Positions 1 through 8,299 of a DNA stretch of 12,495 bases are shown here, piece by piece. The notes under the pieces were generated by a model. That model saw only the letters and a list, made by a program, of their open reading frames with translations, did not search any database and was not told the DNA's origin. The DNA is from Larix sibirica (Eukaryota > Streptophyta > Pinopsida > Pinales > Pinaceae). The position numbers and the translations under genes are program-made. Where the stretch lies: positions 38,294-50,788 of the forward strand of contig NWUY0300015246.1 in assembly GCA_004151065.3 (NCBI GenBank). The letters run 5' to 3'. The first letter of the stretch is position 1; every line of letters starts with the position of its first letter.

Positions 1-344
1 GTTTTTGAGCAATCTCCTTTAAACACCTATCCATAGATGTTGAGCATTTATATACAGAAAGAAAAGTATCCCTCAGGTTCCCATGATTTTGAAACGCTTT
101 TACTTTCTCTGCTGTTTTTAATGGTTTTCCTTTTAGCTTCAATTTCACATTTGAAACACTTGTTCTATTGTTTGGCTACCTTTCTCCTTTATGGCTTCTT
201 TGGCATATGGTTGCAAGACCACTTCTGTGGATCAAGAAGCTTGCAATGGTTCATCCATAGATGTTAAAGCCAGACTCAATTCATACCTAACCCAACAACT
301 TCAATCTTGCGCAATAGAATGTAACCTTGCAATGAACCTCTGAA
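1..344. other. No identifiable gene; contains a 13-bp direct repeat
   Basis: No reading frame here resembles a protein I recognise. The 13-base string ATCCATAGATGTT occurs twice, at 29-41 and 253-265, 224 bases apart. The segment lies just downstream of the glycosylase relic on the minus strand and could be its former 3' flank. The longest plus-strand frame (37-267) is hydrophobic and low in complexity, and I do not accept it as a gene. Confidence 0.5.
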
Positions 345-778
345 TCATAAATCTTCCTCTATTTCTGTATGTTGTCCATCTGGAAGCAGAACACAATCCT
401 TCCATCTAAAACAGTAAGTGTGATGACCATTTGGCATCCCTGCTACCTGCATGAATGAATATATGACAATAGGACCAACACATCAAAAATCCCTTTTCTG
501 CAAATCCTCGCTGATAACTTCTGCCTTGGGTGTCTTCACTAGAACTCGTCTGGGATATCAAAATCTATTTATGATGTACTTGTACCCAACAAACCCCATA
601 TATACTTATCCGGGGATTCAAATTTCTCCACAATCTGAAGGATGCGTTTTGCATTGTTCACAATGTCACGAAGCTTCCCCTGGTGCAAGATGATATTTTT
701 CATGTACATGAGAGATACAATTTTAATATCATCAAAACCAACAACCACTACAGGATCAAACACAGCAAATGCCTCTCT
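345..778 (-). pseudogene. DNA-3-methyladenine glycosylase I, C-terminal exon relic
   Basis: The intact family removes 3-methyladenine from DNA in base-excision repair. Read on the minus strand, this relic shows family landmarks in order: REAFAVFDP (776-750), LHQGKLR, IVNNAKRILQIV, DKYIWG (near 600), VKTPKAEVISEDL (539-501) and YSFMQVAGM. These match the C-terminal half of plant TAG-type glycosylases. The N-terminal half, which carries the catalytic Glu and Trp region, is absent. One base is missing in a G-run (C-run at 594-597 on the plus strand): after it the frame changes and family-like sequence resumes. Two in-frame TGA stops follow, at 560-558 and 485-483, both where the family usually has Arg. 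A further in-frame TGA at 347-345 is a plausible natural end. The 5' edge coincides with a splice-acceptor-like sequence, so this may be a genomic exon rather than a processed copy. The family call is from recognition of motifs, not from an alignment search. Confidence 0.82.
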
Positions 779-795
779 GAAAGGAACCAGTTATA
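777..795 (-). other. Candidate 3' splice site of the glycosylase exon
   Basis: Minus-strand sequence reads CTGGTTCCTTTCAG followed directly by the exon start. It has a pyrimidine-rich tract ending in AG, and a branch-point-like ATAACTG lies just upstream. The similarity to the glycosylase family begins right here and stops upstream, as expected at an intron/exon edge. It splits the Arg codon of REAF after its second base. This is inference from pattern only. Confidence 0.45.
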
Positions 796-1416
796 CCCAG
801 TTCAATCATTCGATATTTTCCTTCTGCTTCCCAATTTTCGGCATGAACTTGAGCCATTTTATTTAACTTCAACATGTTGAGTAATACATGACCAGCGAGC
901 TCTTGCATGGACACTTGGGCTCGGTTCACAATGGAGCGAGTGTTTTGAGAATGGCGGTGGGTAGAATCTTGACGCTTCCATGTTTATGAAATAGTAAGTG
1001 TGAATTATGCTTAAGAGAAGGAGTTCAACTTCCAAAGGAGACAAAAGGATAAAAGAGAAAACCTTTTACATAACCAAAATCTTGACTTTATCTCCTTTCA
1101 TGATTTTAAAATAACTAGTAGACAACAAGTTGAAGAGTTATGGGTAAAACAATAATGAATTTGTTTTGTTTTTTTTTAATATTTTGTATAAAACTATTAT
1201 TTTAATTAAAAGATTTTTTAAAAAATCCTTTACTAAAATAATAATAATTATAAAATTCATGATACATATAGGATGGATGGGCTGGATTCAAGGGTAATGT
1301 AGCAATGGAAAGCTAGCAATAGAAAGTTGACTAGGCTCATTAGAACATTCATGGCTTTTCCAGCAACGAAAAATAAGTTTCTTTCTTTTATATGCACACT
1401 ACCAGAAACTAAAATT
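779..1416. other. No identified gene; possible intron or flank, then AT-rich DNA
   Basis: Upstream of the glycosylase exon (minus strand) there is a stop-free frame of about 75 codons between 983 and 757, but it matches no family I know and has no clear start. Positions 1140-1260 are very AT-rich with T and A runs. Nothing else is recognisable before the LTR-like segment. Confidence 0.45.
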
Positions 1417-1486
1417 TGTTGGAGCAGACCTGGTGACAACAAATAGCTTTTAGATTTTATTTCTGCAATTTACCTTTCTGTAAAGC

Positions 1487-1591
1487 GTGATTTAGTTTTA
1501 GAATTTTCTTTTCCCGCATAGTGTGATTTAGTTTTAGAATTTGCCTTTCCCACGCAATGTAATTTAGTTTTAGCATTTACTTTCTAGTGTA
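1487..1591 (+). repeat. Tandem repeat, about 36-bp unit, 3 copies
   Basis: Three diverged copies start at about 1487, 1521 and 1557, each centred on the shared core ATTTAGTTTTAG (at 1489, 1525 and 1561, a 36-base spacing). A fourth, weaker copy may follow at 1592-1625. The block lies in the U3-like part of the putative LTR, where such repeats often act as enhancers. That role is inference. Confidence 0.7.
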
Positions 1592-1710
1592 GTGTGAATT
1601 TCAATTTATGCAAGAGTGATTTAGGATTTCAATTCTACAATTAGTATTACTACACATCGATGGGGTTACTTTGGGAGACAGTTGAATCATACTCCTGATA
1701 CCTGCAGCTG

Positions 1711-1768
1711 GTGTGAATTTAATTTCCTGTCATGTGTTTTAATTTCATGTCATGTGATTTAATTTCCT
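1711..1768 (+). repeat. Tandem repeat, 20-bp unit, 3 copies
   Basis: Units GTCATGTGTTTTAATTTCAT (1729-1748) and GTCATGTGATTTAATTTCCT (1749-1768) follow a partial first copy at 1711-1728. It sits within the putative LTR, between the 36-bp repeats and the TATA box. Confidence 0.75.
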
Positions 1769-1874
1769 TGCAACTTAGTTTCAGTAGTTGTTTAGTTGGC
1801 TAGTTCATTGTCAATACTTTGTAGCTGTTCATACCATTGTTTGTAAGTAAGGTTATTGAACTACAACTTCATGG

Positions 1875-1882
1875 TATATAAA
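1875..1882 (+). promoter_or_regulatory. TATA box of the putative LTR
   Basis: TATATAAA at 1875-1882 lies 62 bases before the proposed LTR end and after the repeat blocks, the usual order in an LTR promoter. Transcription would be expected to start about 25-35 bases downstream. It is AT-rich DNA, so a chance match is possible. Confidence 0.4.
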
Positions 1883-1944
1883 CCAATGTAATAGGACATT
1901 GTGGCTTGAACATATAGTGCACGATAACTCGCAAGTTTCCAACA

Positions 1945-2585
1945 AAACCCATGTTGACAATTAATGTACAAACTTCTTAGTTATCCTCTAAGAAATTAGA
2001 AGGTAATTAAAAATCCCATTAGGCTCGAAACCACCAAGGACGTGTGGGTGTTTATGACTGGTAATGGCTCCCTAGATCCTTCTTTAAAACCACTTCGCTC
2101 TTGATCTATTACCACCATGGTATACCAGAGTGGTTTCTTCCCAAGAGCACGAAGCGCCAACAAAGATGCCACGCGACAAAAGGGAGGGTGAACTAAAAAC
2201 AATGTGAACTACTCACATATGGACATGTTCTAGGTGGGATCCATCAACATCAAGTGATGTCACCTAGACTCTCCAAATAAAGGTGCACCAGTTGTGAAAA
2301 ATTTGAATCATATTTCAACTGTTAAAGGGTAGAAATACTCAAATATTATTTCCATTTTACCCCATCAAGAAGGAGTGAGATCCACCTATGCAGTCGCTAC
2401 AACCTAGTCAGTACCAGAGCACAGAATACAAATACAAACACGGTATTTACCCTCCAGGTAATTCTCATACTATTCCTTTTTCCCATTCTTTCTACCTTCA
2501 TGTGAAATTTGTAAAAAAAAATTACACACACACTAATTCTGCAACCTCTCCCTTTTACCCACCTGTCCTTTTCAAATCTTCCACC
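1945..2585. other. No identified gene; leader-like region before the long coding relic
   Basis: No protein family is recognised on either strand. A minus-strand frame at 2202-1996 is open but has no recognisable similarity. The last 200 bases are pyrimidine-rich and run into an ATG at 2586 in good plant start context. A weak primer-binding-site-like string lies at 2409-2420. Confidence 0.4.
2229..2268. repeat. Inverted repeat, 8-bp perfect arms
   Basis: TCTAGGTG (2229-2236) pairs with CACCTAGA (2261-2268). The inner bases CATCA and TGATG extend the pairing after a small bulge. Function unknown; it may be a remnant of a transposon end. Confidence 0.5.
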
Positions 2586-5500
2586 ATGATCTTTGCATCC
2601 AAAAGTAAACCTCCAAAACCCTGAAGTGCAAGAGATGAGAATATATATGACCAATATGCCAACATTTTCGACACCGTGGTGATTGTCTCAAACCTCATCC
2701 AAACTATCCATGAGGCCCAATCCAACAGCGTTTTCGGTCGATACCCTTTCCATCTCTGGGAAACCAATTTGGCCAGAGCCATTTGTCCCCACACCGTATA
2801 CTTTCTGGAATTTTCCACCTTATGTGCCAACCAATACTCCACAAATGACCAAATCATCCTATATGTCGATTATTCCAAAACCTTATTCCTTTTAACCATT
2901 GAAGCCCTAGAAAAAAAGTTGTGTTTCCTGGACCTTCCTGCTTTACAAATCCTAGACGAAGAATCCATTTTCGCGTCCTATCGAGCCATGAAACCCTTGG
3001 AAATAAATTAGGTCTTATCTCTGCACTTAAAAGAGGAATTTGCAATCCCTTCCTCATTGCCTCTGTATGAAATTGCCAATTTCTCAAACAACTCAAAGAA
3101 GTCCATTACCGTAATATATAGCATATTGGGGTATAATGATGACAGAACAATGGATGAGACTGTTATTTTTTTGCTAAGCCTACTAACCCCTTATCGATGG
3201 GGTCATGCCCCCTAGGTTTGAATTATGTATCTATTTTTCTGAGGCCATCCACAATCAATTGGAAAAAGTTCCTATAATCGAGCGATTCAAATATCCTTGT
3301 TATATGTTTTATAATTTTTTGTATCAAAATTTTGAACACTTTAAAGGTATGAACTTGAGAGAGATAAAAAAAGGTAACCAATTGCTTGTATACGCCTAGA
3401 ATGATATCATCCTAAGGCATCTTGACAATAGTAATTATAAAGAATTTGCCAACAAATTCATGACAATTACCTACTCTCTTATGCATGATGCTTCTCCTCC
3501 AAGAATGTTTCCAGAAAATCAAAAGGTCCTGCAATTGAGCCCAGATGTGAGGGTAGGGAACTAATTCCTCTATGAAGATTACACTATATTAAGAATGATA
3601 TGGCTTTGAATATGAACCATACAAATTGTCATCTTTCCTCACACCAAGGGTCTTTGCAATGGAGTATGTGAGACAGAATTTGATCACTAATCAGCTACAT
3701 TGTGTAAAATACAAGCACCACATTACATTTCTACTCCTCAAGGATTTGGTACCTTTACTAATAAAAACCAGAAATTCCCTCTAGGATATGGAAGATCTCT
3801 TGAGTAAGCTTAATCTAGGAAAGGTAGAAAAAGGACCTTATGACCCTCACCATGTAATATCTAAGCTCAGGATTAAGAATAGAAATTATGCTTATAGTTG
3901 TGTGCCTAGGCCTAATTGGGAGAAAATAGCTAACCTACAGACTTGGGAGCAATTCTTGGAAGTACAATGCAATGAGATGAGTCAAGGCACCATAGGGTCA
4001 CAAATAGGGTAGAAAAGAGGAGTTGAAGAAATGTATACATATATGGATATTGATGATGATATTGAGTAGAAACCCCAAAGTAAAAAGGAAAGAAATGAAG
4101 GGGTCAAGAGATAAAGTAGACATTGGTTGAGAAAGTAGAGAGTGATGATCTTTCAAAAGTACTAGTTGATATTTTGGATAAACCAACAATCAGGAGGGAT
4201 GTGCCACCTATTACATTAACATAGTATCCCTCCCTAGAGTTTCAATTTCCTCATATGTAGCAAGCCTCCCCCTCTGCAGGACTAGCATAGGTAAAACCAA
4301 ATATTCATACTAGATACATGAACATAAGACAGAGAAATGTAAACATGGTCAAATATATCATAGGAGAGGTAGGCACAAAAGAGAAGAGGATAATAACTAT
4401 GGCATATCACAAGTATGATACCCTCAAGGTGGCAGTTCTAGAGCCCGAGGTTCCATTTCCTACCTCATTCAGTGACTGGAGAGCAAAGGAATATAGAGTG
4501 GACTTCAAGCATTTTAGTAAGATGGATAAACTAGACTTGTACAAGTTGACAAGTGACATGATGTGGAAGGATGTATTTCACTTTGTTTCCAATGAAAGGA
4601 AATCGAGGTCATCATTGCAAATTTTGGAGAAACTTTTAAAAGTAGAAAGGGTAACTTTCAAAGGAAAGCAATTTATGATTAGAGAGCTAGGGAGAAAGAT
4701 TGTAGCTCTGGGAGTGGATCCAACAGAAATATCCCACTCCAAGTCTCTCCTCCAACAGAAGGATAATGATATTTCTCACATCATAAATAAGTTGAAAATG
4801 ACTAGGGAATATCCATTCCAAACCCCAAAGTTTTTAAAGGCACGGGGAGAGAAGGAAAAAATATATGAAAGCATGAAACAATATAAGCATCAAGCAAAGG
4901 AGAATGAGAAAAGAGTGACTGAGTTGGAGCTTCAAATCTCTTCCATGAAGTTAAAGCATCTCTCTATGTCAAATCAACATGTTCCCCAAGTAGAGCCCTC
5001 AAAAACTAAAGCAGTTACTCATCTTGCAAGGGAAACAAAACAGCCTCTAAAAGAGCCAGAAGAGAAAACCCCAGCAGATCAATCAGTACAACATATGGAA
5101 GAATATGTCCCCTCTCAGCAAGCAGATTAGAGGGATGGAAGAATTAAGGAGTTGCAGGATGAACTACATGAGAGAGATGAGATGATTGAAGACTTGGGTC
5201 AAAGTGAGAGGGATAAATTAAAAATCCAAGTATCCAAGTTACAAATAGATATGCAGGGAGATCAATAACTCTTGAGAGGATCCAAAAGAGTGTTGTGGGA
5301 TAAAATAGCTCAAGAAATCATCAACATATGGGATCATTGTGATGTGATCTAGGATGAAATATATATGGTCAAGATGAATCAGGAAGAAACAAAGAGAGTA
5401 GAAAAGGATCTTGGGGATAAATCCAAAGAAGCAGCAGAAATAATTGATTATTTGAATAGCAGGACCAAAAGACAATTGGAGGAGTTGTAGATTTCAAACA

Positions 5501-6233
5501 AAATTCATTTGATAAAGTTGGCAAACCAGATGATAGTCAAGCAGACCTTGATGAAGAGGACCCTAAAGAAAGTAAAATCCCTAACCTCGGCGATTTTATC
5601 TTTCAAAAGTATTTTTAATGATGTCATAAAAATAGGCCTACCACATTTGTGGGAAGGTAATGGGGAAATGTACAAGAGAGAGGAACAGCATACCATATTG
5701 ATGCCAAAAAAAGAGAAAGTAGACTTAGAAGTAGCATTAGGTGGAGATGTGGTGATTGATGAATTGAAAGTTGAGTTTGAGATATGGATCAATCTGAAGA
5801 GTTAAGAAGGTTAAATGCTATATCATACGATAAAACTACTAATGTTGAGATAGCATTAGATCATCTAAAAATGCACCATTATCATATAGGAAAGGAATGG
5901 CACTCAGTATCCAAATATCACAAGCTCATATTGCCACCCCATGGGTAGACACCTAAATAGTCATTAGGGTAGGTTTCAGGGAAAACATCAGGGAAAACAT
6001 CAGGGAAACCAGCAGGGAAACCAAGTCAGCTAATTGAGCAAGTGACAATGCATCCAACTTAGCAAGTTTCCATGTTACCAACAGGTCGATTAACTGGGAA
6101 GACATCTATTCAAGCAATGCATCAGATATCGGCATAGACAGTTGGTCATCCAGCAAGGAAGCCAACTGTAAAAACAAGTGGACATCCAAGTGGTAAAGTA
6201 GTCACTTTTACAACTCAAAAAGGGGTTGAGTAA
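2586..6233 (+). pseudogene. Long intronless coding relic, unidentified coiled-coil protein
   Basis: I do not recognise the family. The start is ATG at 2586 in the context CCACCATGA. Protein-like sequence continues for about 1,215 codons with no intron needed, but it changes frame near 3200, 3600, 4100-4117 and 5780-5800. Twenty in-frame stops interrupt it: TGA at 2622, TAA at 3562 and 5266, and seventeen TAG. The N-terminal third contains distinctive patches such as WETNLARAICPHTVYFLEF, PYRWG, SEAIHNQLEKV and NWEKIANLQTWEQFLEV. The segment 4318-5130 is still open for 270 codons. From about 4800 to 5550 it is Lys/Glu-rich with heptad-like leucines, so probably coiled coil. The tail holds (S/A)GK(T/P) repeats and Lys/Gly/Pro-rich sequence up to TAA at 6231; a second possible end is TAA at 6273. 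No reverse transcriptase, integrase, protease or zinc knuckle is visible. The gag-like layout (globular, coiled coil, basic tail) suggests a structural protein of a repeat element, but that is inference. Confidence 0.65.
5976..6023 (+). repeat. 12-bp tandem repeat, 4 copies, encoding (S/A)GK(T/P)
   Basis: Copies at 5976-5987, 5988-5999, 6000-6011 and 6012-6023. The first two are identical (TCAGGGAAAACA) and the others differ by one or two bases. In the frame of the long relic they encode SGKT, SGKT, SGKP, AGKP, a short basic repeat in its C-terminal tail. Confidence 0.85.
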
Positions 6234-6331
6234 GAAAAACTGAAAAGGATAGGTTGTCATTTAGTTGTAACATAATACTGACATAAAGTGAAAGTGATAG
6301 AATTAAATATAGATAGAAATTTGTTGAAGGT

Positions 6332-6440
6332 AAAAAAAAGAGCTAATTGCATGCCCTACTGTATAAAGACTATCCGGGCTCCTATATAACAAAAAGAGGT
6401 TACTGCATCCCCTACAATATAAAGACTATTTGGGCTAATA
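6332..6440 (+). repeat. Tandem duplication, 56-bp period, 2 copies
   Basis: Copy A (6332-6384) and copy B (6388-6440) share TATAAAGACTAT at 6362 and 6418, and also A-rich GAG starts, a CCCTAC motif and GGGCT near the end, with scattered differences. Each copy starts with a purine run (AAAAAAAAGAG; AACAAAAAGAG). It lies about 100 bases after the end of the long relic. No function is evident. Confidence 0.75.
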
Positions 6441-6590
6441 ATTAAAGGGATGGCAGTTAGCGTAGGGTTAATGTGGTTATAGTGCATAATACATAATACA
6501 TATATGTATATGGTCAATGTTGATATAGTTTGTATCATGTATATATATTAATTAATAATATAACACTTAACTAAGAAGATGTGAATTAGG

Positions 6591-6618
6591 ATATATATGT
6601 GTGTGTGTGTGTGTGTGT
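6591..6618. repeat. Microsatellite: (AT)4 followed by (GT)10
   Basis: ATATATAT at 6591-6598 runs into ten GT units at 6599-6618, then ACATATATGTAT. A second AT-rich, partly palindromic stretch lies just upstream at 6486-6560. This is a simple-sequence repeat likely to vary between individuals. Confidence 0.9.
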
Positions 6619-6626
6619 ACATATAT

Positions 6627-7343
6627 GTATTTAGATACATGCCACCATTCTTTTCAAAAAGACTATTTTCTTTTGTCCACCACCTTGCTAAAATATTCTT
6701 CACATCATGTTCCTTATGAAATGGTTCTACCTAACTAGTTGTCAAGTAAGCTTCATATTGGTGTAGCCTATAATACTTTTCCAATTCTGATGCTTGAAAG
6801 AAAGCAATGAACTATCCATTGTCATTATTAACTGTCTTATTTCCTATGTCAATGTGATGGATTATCCTCTTAATAACTTATCAGCAAAGAAGCACAAGAG
6901 TTCTAGCCACAATATTATGTAGGTGGGATCTTCTTATATTAGGGAAAAAATTATCATCTATATTTATGTTTGTAGGGTCACTAAGAGGAATTACATCTAG
7001 AGAGTATTCCTTCTTAAACCTTGTTAAAATATCTCCCCATCTGGGAAAACTCAGATACAAACTAATGATGGCCTCAATATATTTGAAAATAGGTTTGATA
7101 GGTTTTATGTCTGGGTTTTCTAGTTGAATTATTGACACACATAAGGTGTTCTTCCTTCATTCGTTTCACTTTAGTGACTTCTGAGATTTCTATAATATTT
7201 TTCTTGGCCTTGAGAGATTGCTTTGGGATCTTGGGGTAAATTTTCTTGGAGGAATGGTTATTCTTTATACTACAATTGAATTAAACACTTTTAATCACTA
7301 CACTATGTTTCTTTAGAACCAAAAAATGAGGGAAAATATACCT
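6627..7343 (-). pseudogene. Unidentified decayed coding region, minus strand
   Basis: I do not recognise a family. Minus-strand translation looks protein-like in two linked frames. The upstream part (about 7343-7130) has a Lys-rich segment with KQSLKAKKNIIEISEV and an in-frame TAA at 7283-7281. The frame then shifts near 7125-7140. The downstream part includes PIFKYIEAIISLYLSFPRWG and DDNFFPNIRRSHLHNIVART. After adjacent TGA and TAA stops (6883-6878) the same frame continues with FFQASELEKYYRLHQYEAYL and NILARWWTKENSLFEKN, broken by TAG at 6814-6812 and 6733-6731. Coding-like amino-acid makeup that continues in one frame across stops suggests an old gene rather than chance. It ends against the GT microsatellite. 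No catalytic motif is visible. It could belong to a transposable element or a lost host gene. Confidence 0.45.
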
Positions 7344-7846
7344 ACTCTTTTTTCTCTAATAATGTTCTTATATTTAAAACAGAGCTCCATGTTATAACCA
7401 ACATAACCATGAGCAATTCTTACTAAAAGAAATTTAGAGCAAGTTTAACTTATAGGTACTTACCTACTTTGTGTGTGTGGCTTACTAATAGGAAAGAAAT
7501 GAAATTTCTCTACAACAACAATTGTCAACAATTAAATAATTGAATAGGAGGAAACACCAAAACCAAATTTCTCTACAACAATTGAATAGGAGGAAACACC
7601 AAAACCTGCCATAGAAATCATTGCCCCCATAGTTAAATAGAATTCAAAAACAAAATCTATAATAAGATTCAAAGTCATGTAATGCTAGATGTGATGCTTT
7701 AAATTCAATTTTTGTGCCATTTAAATGGATTACTATGCATCGATAACTTAACAACACTTTCCTTTGGACAAGCTTTATGGGAAAAGTTGATCACTTTTAG
7801 AAAATTGTGGTTTTAGTCTGTGCAAATGATCTCAACATGTTCGCAA
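7344..7846. other. No identified gene
   Basis: AT-rich sequence with no recognisable protein on either strand. It contains the imperfect duplication at 7502-7606 and otherwise nothing that I can support. Confidence 0.5.
7502..7606 (+). repeat. Direct tandem duplication with a 21-bp difference
   Basis: Copy 1 (7502-7564, 63 bases) and copy 2 (7565-7606, 42 bases) both begin AAATTTCTCTACAACA and both end ATTGAATAGGAGGAAACACC plus AAAACC. Copy 1 has 21 extra bases in the middle, which contain a small palindrome-like AATTGTCAACAATT. Outside that insert the copies are identical, so the duplication is recent relative to the rest of the window. Confidence 0.9.
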
Positions 7847-7862
7847 TGAAAAGACACATCAT
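7847..7862. repeat. Target-site duplication of the LINE, poly(A)-side copy
   Basis: TGAAAAGACACATCAT is repeated exactly at 8300-8315. This copy abuts the T-run that is the LINE poly(A) tail on the minus strand. Its last T could belong either to the duplication or to the tail. Confidence 0.9.
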
Positions 7863-8299
7863 TTTTTTTTCCAGAGGGAAAAATATATAACTTGGTATTA
7901 TGAGTAATAAAGACCAGGTTACATTAGGAAGCTTCAAGCATGCTTATGAAAACAAACTGACTGAGAGAAACTTTTGTGAACAAACTAAAAGAAGATACAA
8001 ACAGAGAACCCACCCGGAACAGGCTATCACATAAAACTATAACAAAAATAACAGTTGAAAGCATAAACCAGGCATTAGCCGGAGGCTTTGAAGTGCCTAC
8101 AACAGAGAAAAAATCCAAATGAAGGAAAGAAGACGTCGACTGAGATCGACTACCCGACTCATCAATCTATTCCGTTAGAAAGTTTGAATATTCCCTTAAT
8201 CCACAAGCACGTCGTCCAGAAATTCACTGAAATGCATGTAACCACTGATCAGGCCCAACTCCTCTTTAGACAATTGATCCGCAATGACGTTTGCTTCCC
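7863..8299 (-). mobile_element. 5'-truncated LINE (non-LTR retrotransposon) insertion
   Basis: This is a 437-base insertion on the minus strand. It begins inside the end of an RNase H reading frame, continues through a TAA at 8198-8196 and an untranslated tail of about 330 bases, and ends in poly(A) (T-run at 7862-7870 on the plus strand). It is bounded by a perfect 16-base direct repeat. Severe 5' truncation, a poly(A) tail and target-site duplications of this length are the hallmarks of target-primed reverse transcription. With the copy removed, 7862 joins 8316 and restores the pre-insertion site. The perfect duplication suggests a fairly young insertion compared with the decayed relics around it. 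It is not capable of movement on its own. Confidence 0.88.
8196..8297 (-). pseudogene. LINE RNase H domain, last 33 codons
   Basis: The minus-strand frame reads EANVIADQLSKEELGLISGY, then MHFSEFLDDVLVD and TAA. The (R)EAN..AD.LSK pattern is the C-terminal signature of the RNase H domain in plant LINE ORF2 proteins, and includes its last acidic catalytic position (the D of AD). The Arg codon before it is split across the target-site duplication boundary (A at 8300, GG at 8299-8298), so the rest of the protein was never inserted. The frame shows no stop before its natural end, which fits a young insertion. Confidence 0.8.

Larger units (their letters stand above)
1417..1944 (+). mobile_element. 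Solo LTR, copia-type (putative)
   Basis: The segment starts TGTTGGA and ends TCCAACA, a perfect 7-base terminal inverted repeat that extends to 9 bases (TTTGTTGGA / TCCAACAAA). TG...CA ends of the TGTTGGA/TCCAACA kind are typical of Ty1-copia LTRs. The 528-base length fits. It contains two tandem-repeat blocks like those found in U3 enhancers and a TATATAAA box near the 3' end. The flanking five bases are AAATT and AAACC, so any target-site duplication is imperfect (3 of 5). No primer-binding site follows 1944 and no polypurine tract precedes 1417, so I read it as a solo LTR. Strand is taken from the TATA box position. Confidence 0.5.

Noticed and set aside
1996-2202. Minus-strand open frame of 68 codons
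   Set aside because: Protein-like in parts, but no family recognised and no continuation. Likely non-coding repeat DNA.
2409-2420. Primer-binding-site-like CAGTACCAGAGC (9 of 12 bases match the usual initiator-Met tRNA site) 165 bases before the ATG at 2586
   Set aside because: No LTR ends just before it and no matching copy of the upstream sequence is found after 6233, so a retrotransposon with paired LTRs is not supported.
2586-6233. Alternative genetic code with TAG read as Gln
   Set aside because: TAA and TGA stops and four frameshifts are also present, and other plant-type relics in the window are broken too. Decay explains all of it.
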